A stretch of DNA of 64,000 nt from Tenrec ecaudatus (taxonomy: Eukaryota; Chordata; Mammalia; Afrosoricida; Tenrecidae). The notes below the pieces were generated by a model, which had not been told where the DNA came from, ran no database searches, and saw only the letters and a list, made by a program, of their open reading frames with translations. The translations under genes were made by a program, and so were the position numbers. This document shows positions 11,694 to 23,829 of the stretch, in pieces (position 1 is the stretch's first letter; each line of letters opens with the position of its first letter). Location: NCBI RefSeq assembly GCF_050624435.1, contig NC_134535.1:127335731-127399730 (forward strand), given 5' to 3'.

Positions 11694-11870
11694 AGAGTCC
11701 TGGTAATGCAGTGAATTAGGTGTGTTGAGCTGCTGCCTACAAGGTTGGCCGTTCAAGCCCACCAACTGTTCCAAAGAAAAGAGATGAGGCTCCTATAAAG
11801 ATGTACATTCTTAGGAACCCTAAGGAATCATTCTGCTCTGCCCTGCAGAGTTACCATGAGTTGGAATAGA
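11694..11870 (+). repeat. AfroSINE
   Basis: gagtcctggtaatgcagtga, aaggttggccgttcaagccc, gagatgaggctcctataaag and tail accatgagttggaatag. Confidence 0.65.
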
Positions 11871-12476
11871 AAGTAGAAAATTTACAGAGCAAATTCGTTT
11901 CCCATTCAACAAGTCATACACATTTTACTTTGTGACATTGGTTGGTGCCCCTCGAGATGAAAGCACTGTTCCCACTTCCTCCCTGGGCTCCCCATTTCCA
12001 TTAGTTCTTCTTTCCTGCTTCTTCCTGCTCTGAGCTTTGTTTTGGGTGAATGCTGCCTGACGGGTTGTTCTGAGGATCACATTCCTCATGGGCCTTACTG
12101 TATATCCTTTGGCTGGAAGGCAATCGTGGGAGTTGGTTCAGTTCCAGATGTGAAGGGTATCCAGAGCCACACTCCTGGGAGTTCCACCAATCTCTACCAG
12201 GTTAGTAGTCAAGTGACAACCATTGGAGACCCCGGGGGCCTAGTCAGCAGGGCAAGAGAGTGGAATGACCATGGCTGGGTCAGATGAATCAATGTTGGTG
12301 GCCTCAGCCCCTGGGCACAGTGGGTCTTAGTCTCTAGACACCTGGAGTGGGGTGGGCATGGCTGTTGGGCAGGTTCTATATATAAGCCAGATTCACATAT
12401 CGCACTCAATACTGTGCTCAAATCGTGAAGGGCACAGACAGCTGAGCAGGAGACCTGCATTGTGACTTCACCCTGT
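11871..12476. other. L1-like 3' UTR remnant and unclassified DNA
   Basis: Starts with acagagcaaattcgtttccc and continues with a cttcctccctgggctcccca block, resembling afrotherian L1 3' UTR sequence. Diverged; no ORF. Confidence 0.35.
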
Positions 12477-13030
12477 GTGTTAGACAGGGTTCTCTAGAGA
12501 GACAAAACCATATCGCTAATAATTTTATATATATTTATACAGATAGATATATAACATAAGAAATAAACAGTTAATTAAATTATAAAGCAATACAAGTGGC
12601 TCAGTGCAACTCACTCCCGTGAGACAGTTGTGAGACACTGGCAGTCCTTCAAGCTTAGGGCCACTGGGTAGTCCTCTGTAGAGCGATTCAGGCTCTCCAG
12701 GCACAGGCAGCAAACAGCAAGACAGGTCACCAACAGTCAGCCAGATGACAGGCTCTGACAGTCCCCAGATCAAGAGATGTAAATTCCAATTGTGTGGCGA
12801 AGCAGGTCTTGAAGGAACCTCAAATTACAGTGACACAGTCCACAGGTTAGGTGTCCCACAGGTAGTGTAGCTTGCAAATTGAGGCACAGAACAAGCAAGG
12901 CAGCCGCACATTGGTCTGATGATCAAAGAGCAAGAGACAAGAAAGGTGAGGCTCGCCAAGCCATTTATCTCTCCACCCTTCAATTAATGTGTTTATCGGC
13001 CAGGCTGGCACAATAAACTAACTACCCTAC
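12477..13030 (-). repeat. ERVL/MLT2-like solo LTR, reverse orientation
   Basis: Starts tgtgttagacagggttctctagaga, the reverse of an MLT2-type end, and finishes near aaactaactaccctacca. Length and boxes fit a solo LTR of the same superfamily as the LTR at 11.0 kb but a different subfamily. The right end is approximate. Confidence 0.65.
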
Positions 13031-13059
13031 CATGGTTTTACAGATGCTTGTTAAGCAGA

Positions 13060-13385
13060 GGAGGCCTGGGGATGCTGTCGGGTGAGTCTTAGACCTTCTA
13101 ACTTCAAAATTGGTCGTTTGACTTCACCAACCTCTCTGTGGGAGGACGATGAGGCTACCTGCTCTCAGAGAGATGGAAATCCATGTGCTTTACATCGCTC
13201 TGAGTCAGAGTCAATTTCACAGTGGTGGGTTTGTGGCTGTTCAGTGTTGGAGAAAGACGTTTGACAGGGTACTGCAAACTTCAAGGAGTCCTGGCAGGGA
13301 ATGGTTAATGTAGCTGACTGTTAACAAAAGTCTGGAGGTTTAAATAGACCCAGAGGGGCCTTGGAAGAAAGGCCCGGGGAACCAC
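13060..13385 (+). repeat. Two adjacent AfroSINE-type fragments
   Basis: 13060-13262 has the cacc..ctctgtgggaggacgatgaggc order and tail gagtcagagtcaat. 13287-13385 starts aggagtcctggcagggaatgg and has the ggccttggaagaaaggcc variant block. Confidence 0.5.
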
Positions 13386-13791
13386 TTCCAAAAATCTCAG
13401 CCACACACACACAATTACCATGGAATCAACAGGACAGCAATTGATTTAACATACAAAACCGTTCTCACTCTTGTCTCAGTGCAGTTCGTCCTGGTGAGGC
13501 GGCCTTTTGTGTGATCATTCAAGGACCCAAGAATCTTCTTTCTGTGACCTTGAGACTCTCAAGATTCCTTCCATTTAAGCAACGGGTGGAGGGAGTCTGG
13601 GGAGGGCACGTGCTTCTTATGCACTCTGGGCTAGAAGCTATACTCATCACGTTGACTTTCAATCCACGGCAAGAAGGAACTCACAGTCTTTCAGAACGCA
13701 GACTGGCTGGGCAGCACTTCCAAACACCTCACACTACATAAGGGGACAGGGATCTTTGGTAGAAAGACCGGTGATTCTGTAGAAGCTATTA
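13386..13791. other. Intergenic DNA, nothing recognised
   Basis: No gene or repeat family recognised. Confidence 0.45.
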
Positions 13792-13792
13792 T

Positions 13793-13870
13793 GGGGGGGG
13801 GGGGTTCCTTCCTTCCTTCCTTCCTTCCTTCCTTCCTTCCTTCCTTCCTTCCTTCCTTCCTTCCTTCCTT
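13793..13870 (+). repeat. G-run and (TTCC)n microsatellite
   Basis: Twelve G followed by about 16 TTCC units, directly abutting the 3' end of the reverse-oriented T2 copy. Read on the T2 strand it is (GGAA)n where an A-tail is expected, so it probably grew from the tail. Confidence 0.9.
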
Positions 13871-15640
13871 ATCATTTTACTGGGAGATCTCACAGCTCTT
13901 ATCACAATCCATACATCCATTGTGTTGAGAACATTTCTGTTGCCATCATCCTTTTCAAAACATTTTCATTCTACTTGAGCCCTTGGTATCAGCTCCTAAT
14001 TTTCCCCCCACTCTCCCTCCCTCATGAACCCTTGATAATTTATAAATTATTACTATTTTCATATCTTACACTGACCGCTGTCTTCATTCACCCACATTTC
14101 TATTTTTCATCCCCTTTGTAGGAGAGGGGGGGCAGTTATATGTCAATCATTGTGATTGATTCCCCTTTTCTCCCCACACCTTCCCCCTACCCTCATGGTA
14201 TTGCTACTCCCATTATTGTTCCTGAGGGGTTTATCTGTCTTCGTTTTTGTGTGTCAAGAGCTCTTATCTGTACCAGTGTACATGCTCTGGTCTAGCTGGA
14301 TTTGTAAGGTAGAATATGGGTCATGATAGTAGGGGAAGGGGGAGAATGCATTAAATACCTAGAAGAAAGGTGTATGTTTCATCGGTGCTATAGTACACCC
14401 TGGCTGGCTCATCTCTTCCTTGTGACCCTTCTGTGAGGGGGTGTCTAGTTGTCTACAGGTGGACTTTAGGTCTCTACTCTGCTCCCCCAACTCCCTGCCT
14501 TCATTCCAATTGATATGATTGTTTGTTCTAGGTCCTTTGATGCCCGATACCTGACTACGGACAACTCATCATCACACAGGCTGGTGTGCTTCTTCCATGT
14601 GGGCTTTGTTGCTTCCCATCTAGATGGCTGCTTATTTATCTTTAAACCTTTAAGCTCCCAGATGCTATATCTTTTGATAGCTTGGCACCATCAGCTTTCT
14701 TCACCACATTTGTTTATGCACCCATTTTGTCTTCAGTGATCCTGTCGGGAAGCTGAGCATCACAGAATGCTGGGTTATTAGAACAAACTGTTCTTGTGTT
14801 GAGGGAATACTTGAGTAGAGGCTCAATGTCCGTCTGCTACCTTAATATTTAACATATAACATATGCACATAGATTTATGTCCCTATTGTTATATGTAAAT
14901 ATATTTACATATATGTAGAGGTATTTATTCCTCTATAAATGTCCTTTGCCTCCTAGTTCTTTCCTCTATTTCCTTTTACTTTCCTCTTGTCCCACGATCA
15001 TGTTCAACCTTCATTTGGCTCTCAGTAATTCCTCTCAGCTACCTTGCCCTTCATCAAGCCCCACCAGGCATTCTATGCCCACCTTGCCATCGATTTTAGA
15101 TCACTTGTTGTTCCCTTGTCTCTGAGTTTGTTGGCTCCCCCTTTCTTTCCCCCACCTCCCCCTCTCCCATGTCCCCTTGGGACTGTTGTTTTCTCCTCGG
15201 GCTTGTTTATCCTGCCTATGTTATCTAGATAGACATGAAAACAAACAAACAAACCAAAAAGACACAAAAAGTTCCAGGTCTGTCTGTTGACCTTCATGCG
15301 TGATTTCCGGTTGAGTCTGATGAGGTGCCATGCCCTGCCCTCGAAGTCTATTTTTGGGATTCCTCGGGGACTTCATTGCTTTGGTCCCCTTGCTCCTCTA
15401 TTGCACACCCTTAGTGCTTAGCCCTGGTGTGGTGGGGTCAGATCGGGCACAGTCCCCGCATTGTGTCTCCAGAGCTGTCTTACATGGAGCTATGGGTCAG
15501 TGAGGGATGTTGGGTCTCATGGTGGGGCCGGACCTATGCTCTTCTCTGTGCTTGGCTGCTCCTAGCAGAAATATTGTCCTTGGGCCTTGGTGGACCAGGA
15601 TGCATTTAACTCTCTCTTTCTCTCCTTTATGGGAGATATT
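13871..15640 (-). mobile_element. T2 retroposon, near full length
   Basis: 1.77 kb in reverse, from the 3' end (cattttactgggagatctca) through the caccatcagctttcttcacc module and cttcttccatgtgggctttg to gtgtctccagagctgtctta and beyond. It contains one copy of the roughly 240-bp module. No coding domain seen. Confidence 0.75.
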
Positions 15641-17776
15641 CAAGAGGACTTTGTTGCTACTTACTGCACTATAAAAGAAGCAAGCGACTCAGAACCTAAT
15701 TAATGTCACTAAATGGTACATGTGAACACTTTTTAATCTATGTATGATCTACTGTGTATATTCTCAACAACACTAAAATGGTTTTTAAAGTTAAAAAAAA
15801 GGAGCCATCAAGGTAGGCAAACCCCACCTTTATCTCTAACTGCATAGAAAGGGTTGTAACTTTCAAAGTGGAGGCTGGAGGCCTCCCAGAGGCCCCACTA
15901 GGAGTGTGTGAAGGGTGTGGGGGGCACCTTCTAACACTGTCAGTTTGGGTGACATCAAGACGTTCCCTACAGAAGGAGAGGCAATGGTACACCCCATTTT
16001 TTTGCCATTTAAAGTTATTAACAGGTGTGATGCAATGATATTAACCACGTTCATCATGTGACACAACCACCTGGCCAGTATCTTTGTGGTACAAAGCCAC
16101 CTGGCATTATGCTAATCCCTCCCAGGAAACTAGGAGATAAGAGTGTGATCTTCCATGGTTACCTGCATGCCTCAAATAAAGATGGCTCCCCAGAAAACAG
16201 CTTCAATTTACAGAGCTTTCCAAGAGACAGCGAAAGAATTCACAATGAGCAGTTTTCTGAAGTCAGTGCTGACAACAGAGGAGCAAGGCGTCTTCTCCTC
16301 ATGTTAAATTTATTTCTTTTCTCTTACAGTAGTTCTTTGTTTGTGCTGAGGGGAAAGACCCCAAACCAAAGGCCTGTTGTCTGGGGACCCTGTTAGTAAG
16401 CCTTCCACTGGACCGAGGTCCTCATTTGCATGCGGGAGCCCATCAGCATGTGCCCAGGGCAGAGGCAGATGGAATCTGCAGAAGCACCGTGTGGTCATTT
16501 TCTATAGAGGAGAAGAACGTTCCCACCAGGTCACGGTGTGTGGCAGGCAGGTCCATTCATCGCTCTCACAGGCGGAACTACAGAAACGGGGACAGGACTG
16601 CGACTGAGAGACATATATAATTACAGACCTGTCTGGAGATGACATGGTATTTTCTGGGCTTTCATTGCCTGGTGGTTAGGGTAAACTTGTGGTCATGTGA
16701 CCCAGAGTCACAGTCATAAGTCACAAGTTCTAAGTCAAAGTCCAAGTCACAAGACCACTAGTATAAACATAAATACCAAGACAAAGGCAGGCACCTGCAC
16801 TCGGGCCATGTAATCTTTTAATCCGGCCTCCCCGCCAATGTGGTGGTGTGTCTCTCTCACGCTTATGAGGCTCTTAGCGCTTCCTTATTTGTACAGCTCG
16901 AACCCCAGCCTCACCCCCTTTTTTTTTTCATTCAGGGTGAGAGGACCAGATAATTCCTGCCGTGGAACATTGTCCCAGGGTCGCTCCAAATTAATAAACA
17001 CTCCTACAAGGTGTTCAGTGAATGTCAGTGGAGGTTCATGACCAGAGGATAGACACATCTGTCTCTGAGAAGGTGAATTTACTTTTGTTGTGGGGTAAAC
17101 CAAGGATGGCAACCTGCCCTTGGGGAAAACATGTAACATTACTTACATAGACACCGCCCCCCCCCCCCTAACCCATGGGAGGATTTGCCTTGTACGATGT
17201 TCTTAATGATGCATTTTTGGATCAAGCTGCTGTTTAGCCCTTGGTGACCCTGGCTTCATGATCTTGGCTATCTGGATTTTAGCTTTGGAGGGTATACACA
17301 ATTCATAGGCTACGCCAGAAGGATCTGATTTGGAACCCCCACTAAGTGAACCCGATTTTGCCTTAAACCCGCCTGTTGCAGATGAAAGGAACGGAAACAT
17401 TCTCCTGGACTTGAGGCTGAAAGTTCCTCCTGTGCAAAGAAACAGGTGACTGTTATCCCACGGTCGTGGGTCTGGCAGTCATCGAAACGTACACATGTGC
17501 CTGACACATGCATGGATGTGCGGATGGGGATCAGAGCTGGAACAGCCCCCAATACAATAGTCACCATGTATTTCCTATTTTCACACTCTACTTGCTTTTT
17601 TGTGACACGTCTTAGTCCTGCAGACTTGCTTTTGTCCTAGTGAAGGAGCATTAGTGAAATGGGTGCGTTGTGTCCAGCCCTCATTGTTTTCTTAAGCAGT
17701 GTCCAGTCACTTACGTTTTCCATCTGTGTAAGTGAACATTCCATGCATTTTAGTCTCAAAAGCTTTTCTGTATATG
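15641..17776. other. Intergenic DNA, nothing firm
   Basis: Contains a possible L1-like end near 15690-15795 (A-rich run) and C-rich runs near 17155. No gene recognised. Confidence 0.45.
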
Positions 17777-18189
17777 TGTGGTAGGTACATAACTCTGTGT
17801 CAACTTGAAGATATGAATGTGTACGCTGGAGTCTAGCCTGTCTATCAGGCCTCAGCCTGATGGGACCTCCTGGTGGGCATGGCCTTCTCATAAGGAGGGT
17901 CTTGGGAACTTCTTTCTCAGCCTTCATGCTTCCTGCTATTGAGTCTCTCTGGAGTCACTCGGAGTGCTGCCAGAGACACTGTGATGGAATCCACGGGACT
18001 TTGTGCCCACCGGCCGGCAATGTGCCTGAATTCTGCATCATTGTGTGTAGCTTCATGAGTCTGAAGAGGGGGTTATGGGCTGGTATCAGACTTGTGGACT
18101 TGCTCTGGACTGGATGTTTGATATGTAATTACTCCTTGATATATAGCTCTTTCTTTCATTTGTTTCTCTAGTCAACTTGGCTTAACACA
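17777..18189 (+). repeat. ERVL-like solo LTR
   Basis: TGTGGTAGGTACATAACTCTG...GGCTTAACACA with flanks atatg (17772-17776) and acatg (18190-18194), 4 of 5 identical. Somewhat shorter than the 500-bp copies. Confidence 0.75.
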
Positions 18190-18339
18190 ACATGTATCTT
18201 TCCCTTTTCTCAATGCTATTTAAAATCCTGCACCATTAGCTAGATTAATGGTATGGTTATTAGAATTACCAGATGCTCCATGGAAGTTAACGGTATTATT
18301 TCTCAGGAAACTGATAATGCCACCTTTAAAGTGGATCAG

Positions 18340-18340
18340 A

Positions 18341-18397
<57 letters not shown>
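18340..18397 (+). repeat. (TATC)n microsatellite
   Basis: About 14 perfect TATC units followed by interrupted units to 18430. Confidence 0.95.
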
Positions 18398-18430
18398 GTC
18401 TAATCTATCAATCTATCGATCTATCCACCT

Positions 18431-19267
18431 ATCCCTTAAATATACAAATAGATTTTGAGTTCACACTAAATTATAAGCTCTAATATAAAACAATTAGTTC
18501 TTATGAGGAGGCCCTACTCTAGCAGATGTTCTGGTTCTCAGAAAGAATATCATGTAGGGTCTTAAAGGCTTATCTTAAACAAGCAGTCTTCTAAGTGAGG
18601 GGTCTTAGAAGTCTTTTTAAGTTTTTCTGGAAGAAGTACACTGGCCAGTGTGATCAAGTGACTATTAATAATTCCATCCGTGATCAGAGGAGGGGTTTAT
18701 TAAGTCTTACATTCTAAGCATTTCCTTTCCTGCTTGCTCACCTCTGCTCATCCCACTGCATTTCCTGAGCTGGCTCATCAGTCAAGGGAGATTTTTAGAA
18801 ATCTCAGACTAATGGTTCAGAGGCCCTTTCAGGATCAGCCTCCTCTTTGCCCTGTAGAGGTCCCCAATGCAGCTGCCACAAGCCCTTTCCTCAGAGGTCT
18901 GCAGGGCCTCACCTCTTAAGCTTTAGTTGTTGCTTTTAGCTGCTTTTGAGTGGGAGACTCACGCACCATGAAGCGAAATGCTGCCCAGTACTGCGCCATC
19001 CCCACCATCAGTTGTGGGTTGGACTTGGGAAGCACGGAGCTTTCCCTGGCTGGTTTTAAGAAGTAGATTGTCAGGCCTTTCTTCCTAGTCTGTCTTCACC
19101 TGCCAGTTCTGCTGAAAGCTATTCATCGCCATAGCAACATCTAAGCTTCTGGCGACAGGTGAAGGGTGGGGTGTCTGCACACGAGGGACACTGGCTGAGA
19201 AATAAACTGTTCCATATGGACCGTGAGAATGCTACCACTGAGTCATGATCTGAGTTTTCTTGTCCTT
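18431..19267. other. Intergenic DNA, nothing recognised
   Basis: No gene or repeat recognised apart from a T2-like word (gtcttaaaggctta) near 18560, too short to assign. Confidence 0.45.
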
Positions 19268-19408
19268 GTTGTTAGCTGCCACTGAATTGGTTTTAACTCA
19301 ACAACTCATAGAGCAGAACAAAGCACTGCCTGTTCCTGCACCATCTTCCTAATTGCTACTATGTTGGAAGCCATGATTGCAGTCACTGTGTCAATCCATC
19401 TCCTGCAG

Positions 19409-19410
<2 letters not shown>

Positions 19411-19473
<63 letters not shown>

Positions 19474-19474
19474 T
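19411..19474 (+). repeat. (TTCT)n microsatellite
   Basis: About 16 TTCT units at the junction between RTE sequence and the AfroSINE. Confidence 0.95.
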
Positions 19475-19490
19475 GATGACTCTTTATTTT

Positions 19491-19615
19491 ACCGTGGGAG
19501 AAAGATGAGGCTTTCTTCTCCCGTAGAGAGTCGCAGTCTTAGAAACCCACAGGGGCCGCTCTACCCTCTCCTCTGGGACTACCACGAGGCAGAATTGACT
19601 CCAAGGCAGTGAGAG
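19491..19615 (+). repeat. AfroSINE, 3' half
   Basis: cgtgggagaaagatgaggct, tcttagaaacccacaggggc and tail cagaattgactccaaggca. Nested in an RTE copy. Confidence 0.65.
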
Positions 19616-19781
19616 CTTTTTAAAAATTGAATGTTGACTTTGCCAAGCATGATGTCCTTCGTCAGAGACTGACCCCTCTTTATAATATGTCCAAAGTATG
19701 CAAAACTAGCCTGGCCTCACTTCGAAAGCTCAGCCTGCCCGAGATTCTGCCAAGGCAGATTTGTTCCGGCTTTTGGCATTC

Positions 19782-21545
19782 TTGTTGTTGTTAGGTGCCA
19801 TCAAGCCGGTCCTGACTCACAGAGAAACCTTTGGCATGACAGAACGAAACACAGTCCGGTCCTGCACCAGTTTCACCATTGCTCTTATGTCTGAGCCCTT
19901 TGTCACAGCCGCTGTGTCCATCCATCTTGTCCAGGGCCTTCCTCTCTTCCACTGGCCCTCTGCTTTACCAAGTATGATGTCCTTCTCCAGGGACGAGTCT
20001 CCCTGACAACATGTCCTAAGTACATGAGGTGAGGTCTCACAGTCTGCTTCAGAGGAGCACAGTGGCAGCATTCCTTTCAAGACAGATCTGTTTGTTCTTT
20101 TGGTAGGCCCTGGTATTTTCAGTATTCTTCACCAGCACCACAATTCAAATGTGATTCTTCTTTGGTCTTCTTTAGTCCATGTCCGATTTTCACATGCATG
20201 TGACGCAATTGAAAAATGTCATGGCTTGTCTGCTCCTGCCCTCCTTCAACTCAAGAACACTTTGTTCTAACAACCTGGCATTCTGTGATACTCACCCTCC
20301 TGGCACATTTGATGACAAAATGGGTGCATAAGTAAACCTGGTGGAGAAAGCTGCTGGTGCCCAGCTATCAAAAGCTATAGCATCTGTGGTCTTAAAGGCT
20401 TGAAGTTAAATAAGCACCCATCTAGCTGAGAAGCAGCATGGAAGAAGCACACCAGCTTGTGTGATCATGAGGTGTCGACGGGATCAGGTAACAGGCATCA
20501 GAAGACCACAAACAAACAAACAAACAAACAAACAAAAACCATATTGTTGCGAATGAGGAGGATTGGAGCAGAGACCCCAACCCTTCTGTGGACAATTGGA
20601 CATCCCCTCACAGAAGGGTCACAAGGAAGGGATGAGTCAACCAGGCCACAGTATAGCATTGATGAAACCCACAATATTCCTCTGGTTCCTTGAGGCTTCC
20701 TCACCTCCCACTATCATGACCTCAGTCCCGCCTCTCACTTCAGGCTAGACCAGAGCATGCACACAGGTACAGATAAGAGGAAACCAGAAGGAGGGATAGG
20801 AGTAGCAATACCAAGAGGGTAGGGGGAAGGTGGGGAGAGGAGGGGAGAAAGAACTGATCACAATGATCAACACATACCCCCGCTCCCCCTAGGGTAATAA
20901 ATAACAGAAACCATGGGGGAGGGGAGACAGCAGTTGGTGTAAGATATGAAAATAATAATGATTTATAATTTATCAAGGGGTCATGAGGGTGGTGGGGGGA
21001 GGGAGGGAAAGAGAGGAGCTGATACTAAGGGCTCAATAGAAAGTAAATGTTTAGAAAATAAGGATGGCAACCTATGTACAAATATGCTTGATGCAATTGA
21101 TGCATGGATTGTTATAAAAGCTATAAGACCCCCCCCCCAATAAAATGATCTTTTAGTAACAATAATAATAAAGAAAATGTCATGGTTTGGGTCGGGCACA
21201 CCTCAGTCCTCAAAGTTACCTCCTTGCTTTTCAGCAATTGAAAGAGGCCTTGTGCAGCACATTTACCCAATGTAAGGCATGGCTTGACTTGAGAGCTGCT
21301 TCCACGAGCACTGACTGTGGCTCCAGGCAAGATGAAATCCTCGACCACTTCAATGTTTTCTCCGCTTATCGCGATGCTGCCCATTGGCCCTGTTGTCAGG
21401 ATTCTGGTCTTCTTGACATTGAGTTGTAATCCAGACTGAAGGCTGCCATCTCTGATCTTCATCAGCAATTGCTTCAAGCCCTTCTCACTTTCTGCAAACA
21501 GGGTGTGCCGTCTGCCCACTTCCGTTTGTTAATAAACCTTCCTCT
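19782..21545 (-). mobile_element. RTE LINE fragment with RT remnant, split by T2
   Basis: Reverse-oriented RTE-clade LINE. The minus strand at 21121-21519 encodes a reverse-transcriptase C-terminal remnant, including LLMKIRDGSLQSGLQLNVKK and VTLRTEVC, similar to the region after the YADD box in RTE/BovB elements. The YADD position is frameshifted, so it is dead. 20225-21172 is an inserted T2 copy. Confidence 0.85.
20225..21172 (+). mobile_element. T2 retroposon inserted in RTE
   Basis: Flanked by gaaaaatgtcatgg (20211-20224) and gaaaatgtcatgg (21173-21185). Ends ccccaataaaatgatctttt followed by an A/AAT-rich tail. The interrupted RTE joins smoothly when the insert and one repeat are removed. 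Contains one module copy and a (CAAA)n tract at 20509-20537. Confidence 0.85.
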
Positions 21546-22299
21546 GATCTTGGTGCCCATTCTTCTTCCAGCTTCTCTGATTATTTGCCCGTTCTTCATT
21601 TTTCATAATTCCTCCTCTTCCCTTTGCTTCCTGAGTCCTAGGGAACTTAGCTCTTTCCTGTGTCCATTATTTCTTTTCTTTATAAACTTAGTTTGTTTAT
21701 TTTTAACAATCTCACCAAACATACAATTCATACATCATACATGTCAGTATTTCAACCACATTCATAACAGTTGTGCAACTGTCTCTACATTCGGGCCTAG
21801 AGCATTTCTTCTTCCTTGTACTTGTGGTTAGCTTTCCATTTCCTGCCAGGCTCCCCAGCTATGTCTCTTTGAATCTATCCATCTTGGTGTTGTTTCGATG
21901 GGTTTACCCAATCTGAGTTTCATAGACTGAAAAGACAGACTACAAATGGCCTGACAATAAAGACACAATGAAACAAAGAAAAACCTTAATCCATAACAAA
22001 GCAGACAATATTAAAAACTGGAGCAATTGTCCGTTGGGTCCAGAGAGAGATCGCTGCCAAGGTGCCACAGTTTGACCCAAGTACACTTGCAGCAATCCGC
22101 CCTGCCATGTGCTCTGTCTGGTCGCGAGGTCTTTCCCATCGCTGGTCCACAGTCTGAGGGACTGCACCCGAGGCTTAGCCGAGCGGGGGACCCTGCAAAT
22201 GGGTTTAGGCTCTCACTGTCATCTCGAAGCCCTTGGAAAATTACAGGATTTGAGTTCTAATACCATTCCTTCCTCCAGGTTTGGGACTCTCTTATTTAC
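21546..22299. other. Intergenic DNA, nothing firm
   Basis: Pyrimidine-rich at first. 22020-22290 precedes a T2-related piece and may belong to an older relative of it. No gene. Confidence 0.4.
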
Positions 22300-22505
22300 A
22301 ATCCTTGGATCACACAGGTTGGTGTGCTTCTTCTGTGTGGACTTAGCTGCCCCCTCACTTCGATGGCTGCTTGTTTGAAGACAAGCCTTTCAGACCCCAG
22401 ACACTGTTCTTTCTGCTAGCCAGGAGCCATCCACTTTCTTCCTCACACTCTGCTGTAGCACCCATACCTTCAGTGATCTCTTCATGAAGGCGAGGGCTGA
22501 GTAGG
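22300..22505 (-). mobile_element. T2-related internal fragment (older copy)
   Basis: Contains ggatcacacaggttggtgtgcttcttc, ttcagaccccagacactgtt and gccatccactttcttcctca, the T2 module in reverse but more diverged than the other copies. Confidence 0.6.
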
Positions 22506-23829
22506 GTCACGTCATAAGAAGACAAAACTCATATTAAAGCAAACTAAATTATTTGAAATGTATTCAATATGCAACTGCCAAATCAGAGGATGCTTCTGAT
22601 TAGAAAGGCAGAGTGCTCCGAGATGAGAATTTATGAAGACTTATGACAAGATGGCTGCCCAGGCAGACATGCTTCCTGGATTCTCTACCACAAAGACAGG
22701 AGACACCAGACGAGACAACACAGGTGATCTTCCTGGCACTCTTAACCTTCCAGGAATCGGTCCAGCAGGGGACAGAATGCAGACTAGGAGAAGAAGCCGA
22801 GCAAAACTGAGAAGTGAGGTGCCCCAGTGGCAGAGCGGCCATGCTGGTCTGCTAACCACAGAATGACGAGTGAGGGGACCGATGAGTGAATTGTCAGCCG
22901 GCCTGAAAGTGTGGGCACTTTGAACTTCTGTGAGCAGCATTCAATCGGGGTAGCAACCAGTAATCAGCCCCCCTTGCTCAGGACTGCACAAAGACCCACA
23001 CTGCTGGCTGGCAACCAGAAAGGTTCTCTTTGTGGCAGAAAGATCTTCTCCTTATGCCCCACAGATTTCTGGGGGCCAGAAGTGTGGCTTGCCCTCAACC
23101 CTCACACACAAGTAGCAGCTTTTGTGAATCAGGTGCTGGTGCACACTACACCTGTGTTTAGCAACATATTCTCTGCCATCTAGGCCAGCAGAACTCACAA
23201 GGCTGCGTGGTCACTCTGTCCCCAGCTACTCCAGCCACCCTAGGGTTGGCAGAATCTCCTTTCTGGACCAGTTATTCTGATCCCAGCCACCCTTGGAACC
23301 AGCAGAAACTCCCCTAAGTACCAAGCACCTTGCTCTCTGATGCCCTCTAGGCTGGCAGGAAAGCCCTGCTTTCTGTGGCCTCCTTGGCCAGCATGCCTTG
23401 CCCCCACCTGTCTCTCTTTTCTTCTCCTTCCCTCCTTTTTCTTTCTTAGTCTTTCTTCTTCTTCTTCTTCTTTCTACTCTTGTTTTCCACTCCTTCGATG
23501 GTTTTGTCTTTTGGCCTCCATTTCTTTATTCACATCATCTGTTTCTTTTTACCCCCTTATTCTTTTTCCTTTATTATTTTCTCTTTTGCTGTTGTTTGCT
23601 TTGCCTCTTTCCCACTTAGCCCACTCAGCAGGAGACAGCAAGCATGCCCCACACCGTCCAGCCAAACCCACACCTCCTTGTTGATGAAAGTCACGACTCA
23701 CCCCACCCTGCATCACCCAATGAGCACTAGATGGGATGGTGGCTGACATCAGCCCAATTTGGCCTCAGCGGTGCTACATGAACAAGGGACAGAGACGTAC
23801 ACTTATGTCTTCTATCAGACCAGTCAGGA
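22506..23829. other. Intergenic DNA, nothing recognised
   Basis: Includes a TTC/T-rich block at 23410-23610 that creates long meaningless open frames. No gene. Confidence 0.45.

Larger units (their letters stand above)
19268..19755 (-). mobile_element. RTE LINE 3' fragment, interrupted
   Basis: Reverse RTE 3' end (gccactgaattggttttaac ... cactgtgtcaatccatctcc), interrupted by (TTCT)n and an AfroSINE, resuming at gccaagcatgatgtccttcg. A second RTE copy starts 27 bp later. Confidence 0.7.
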
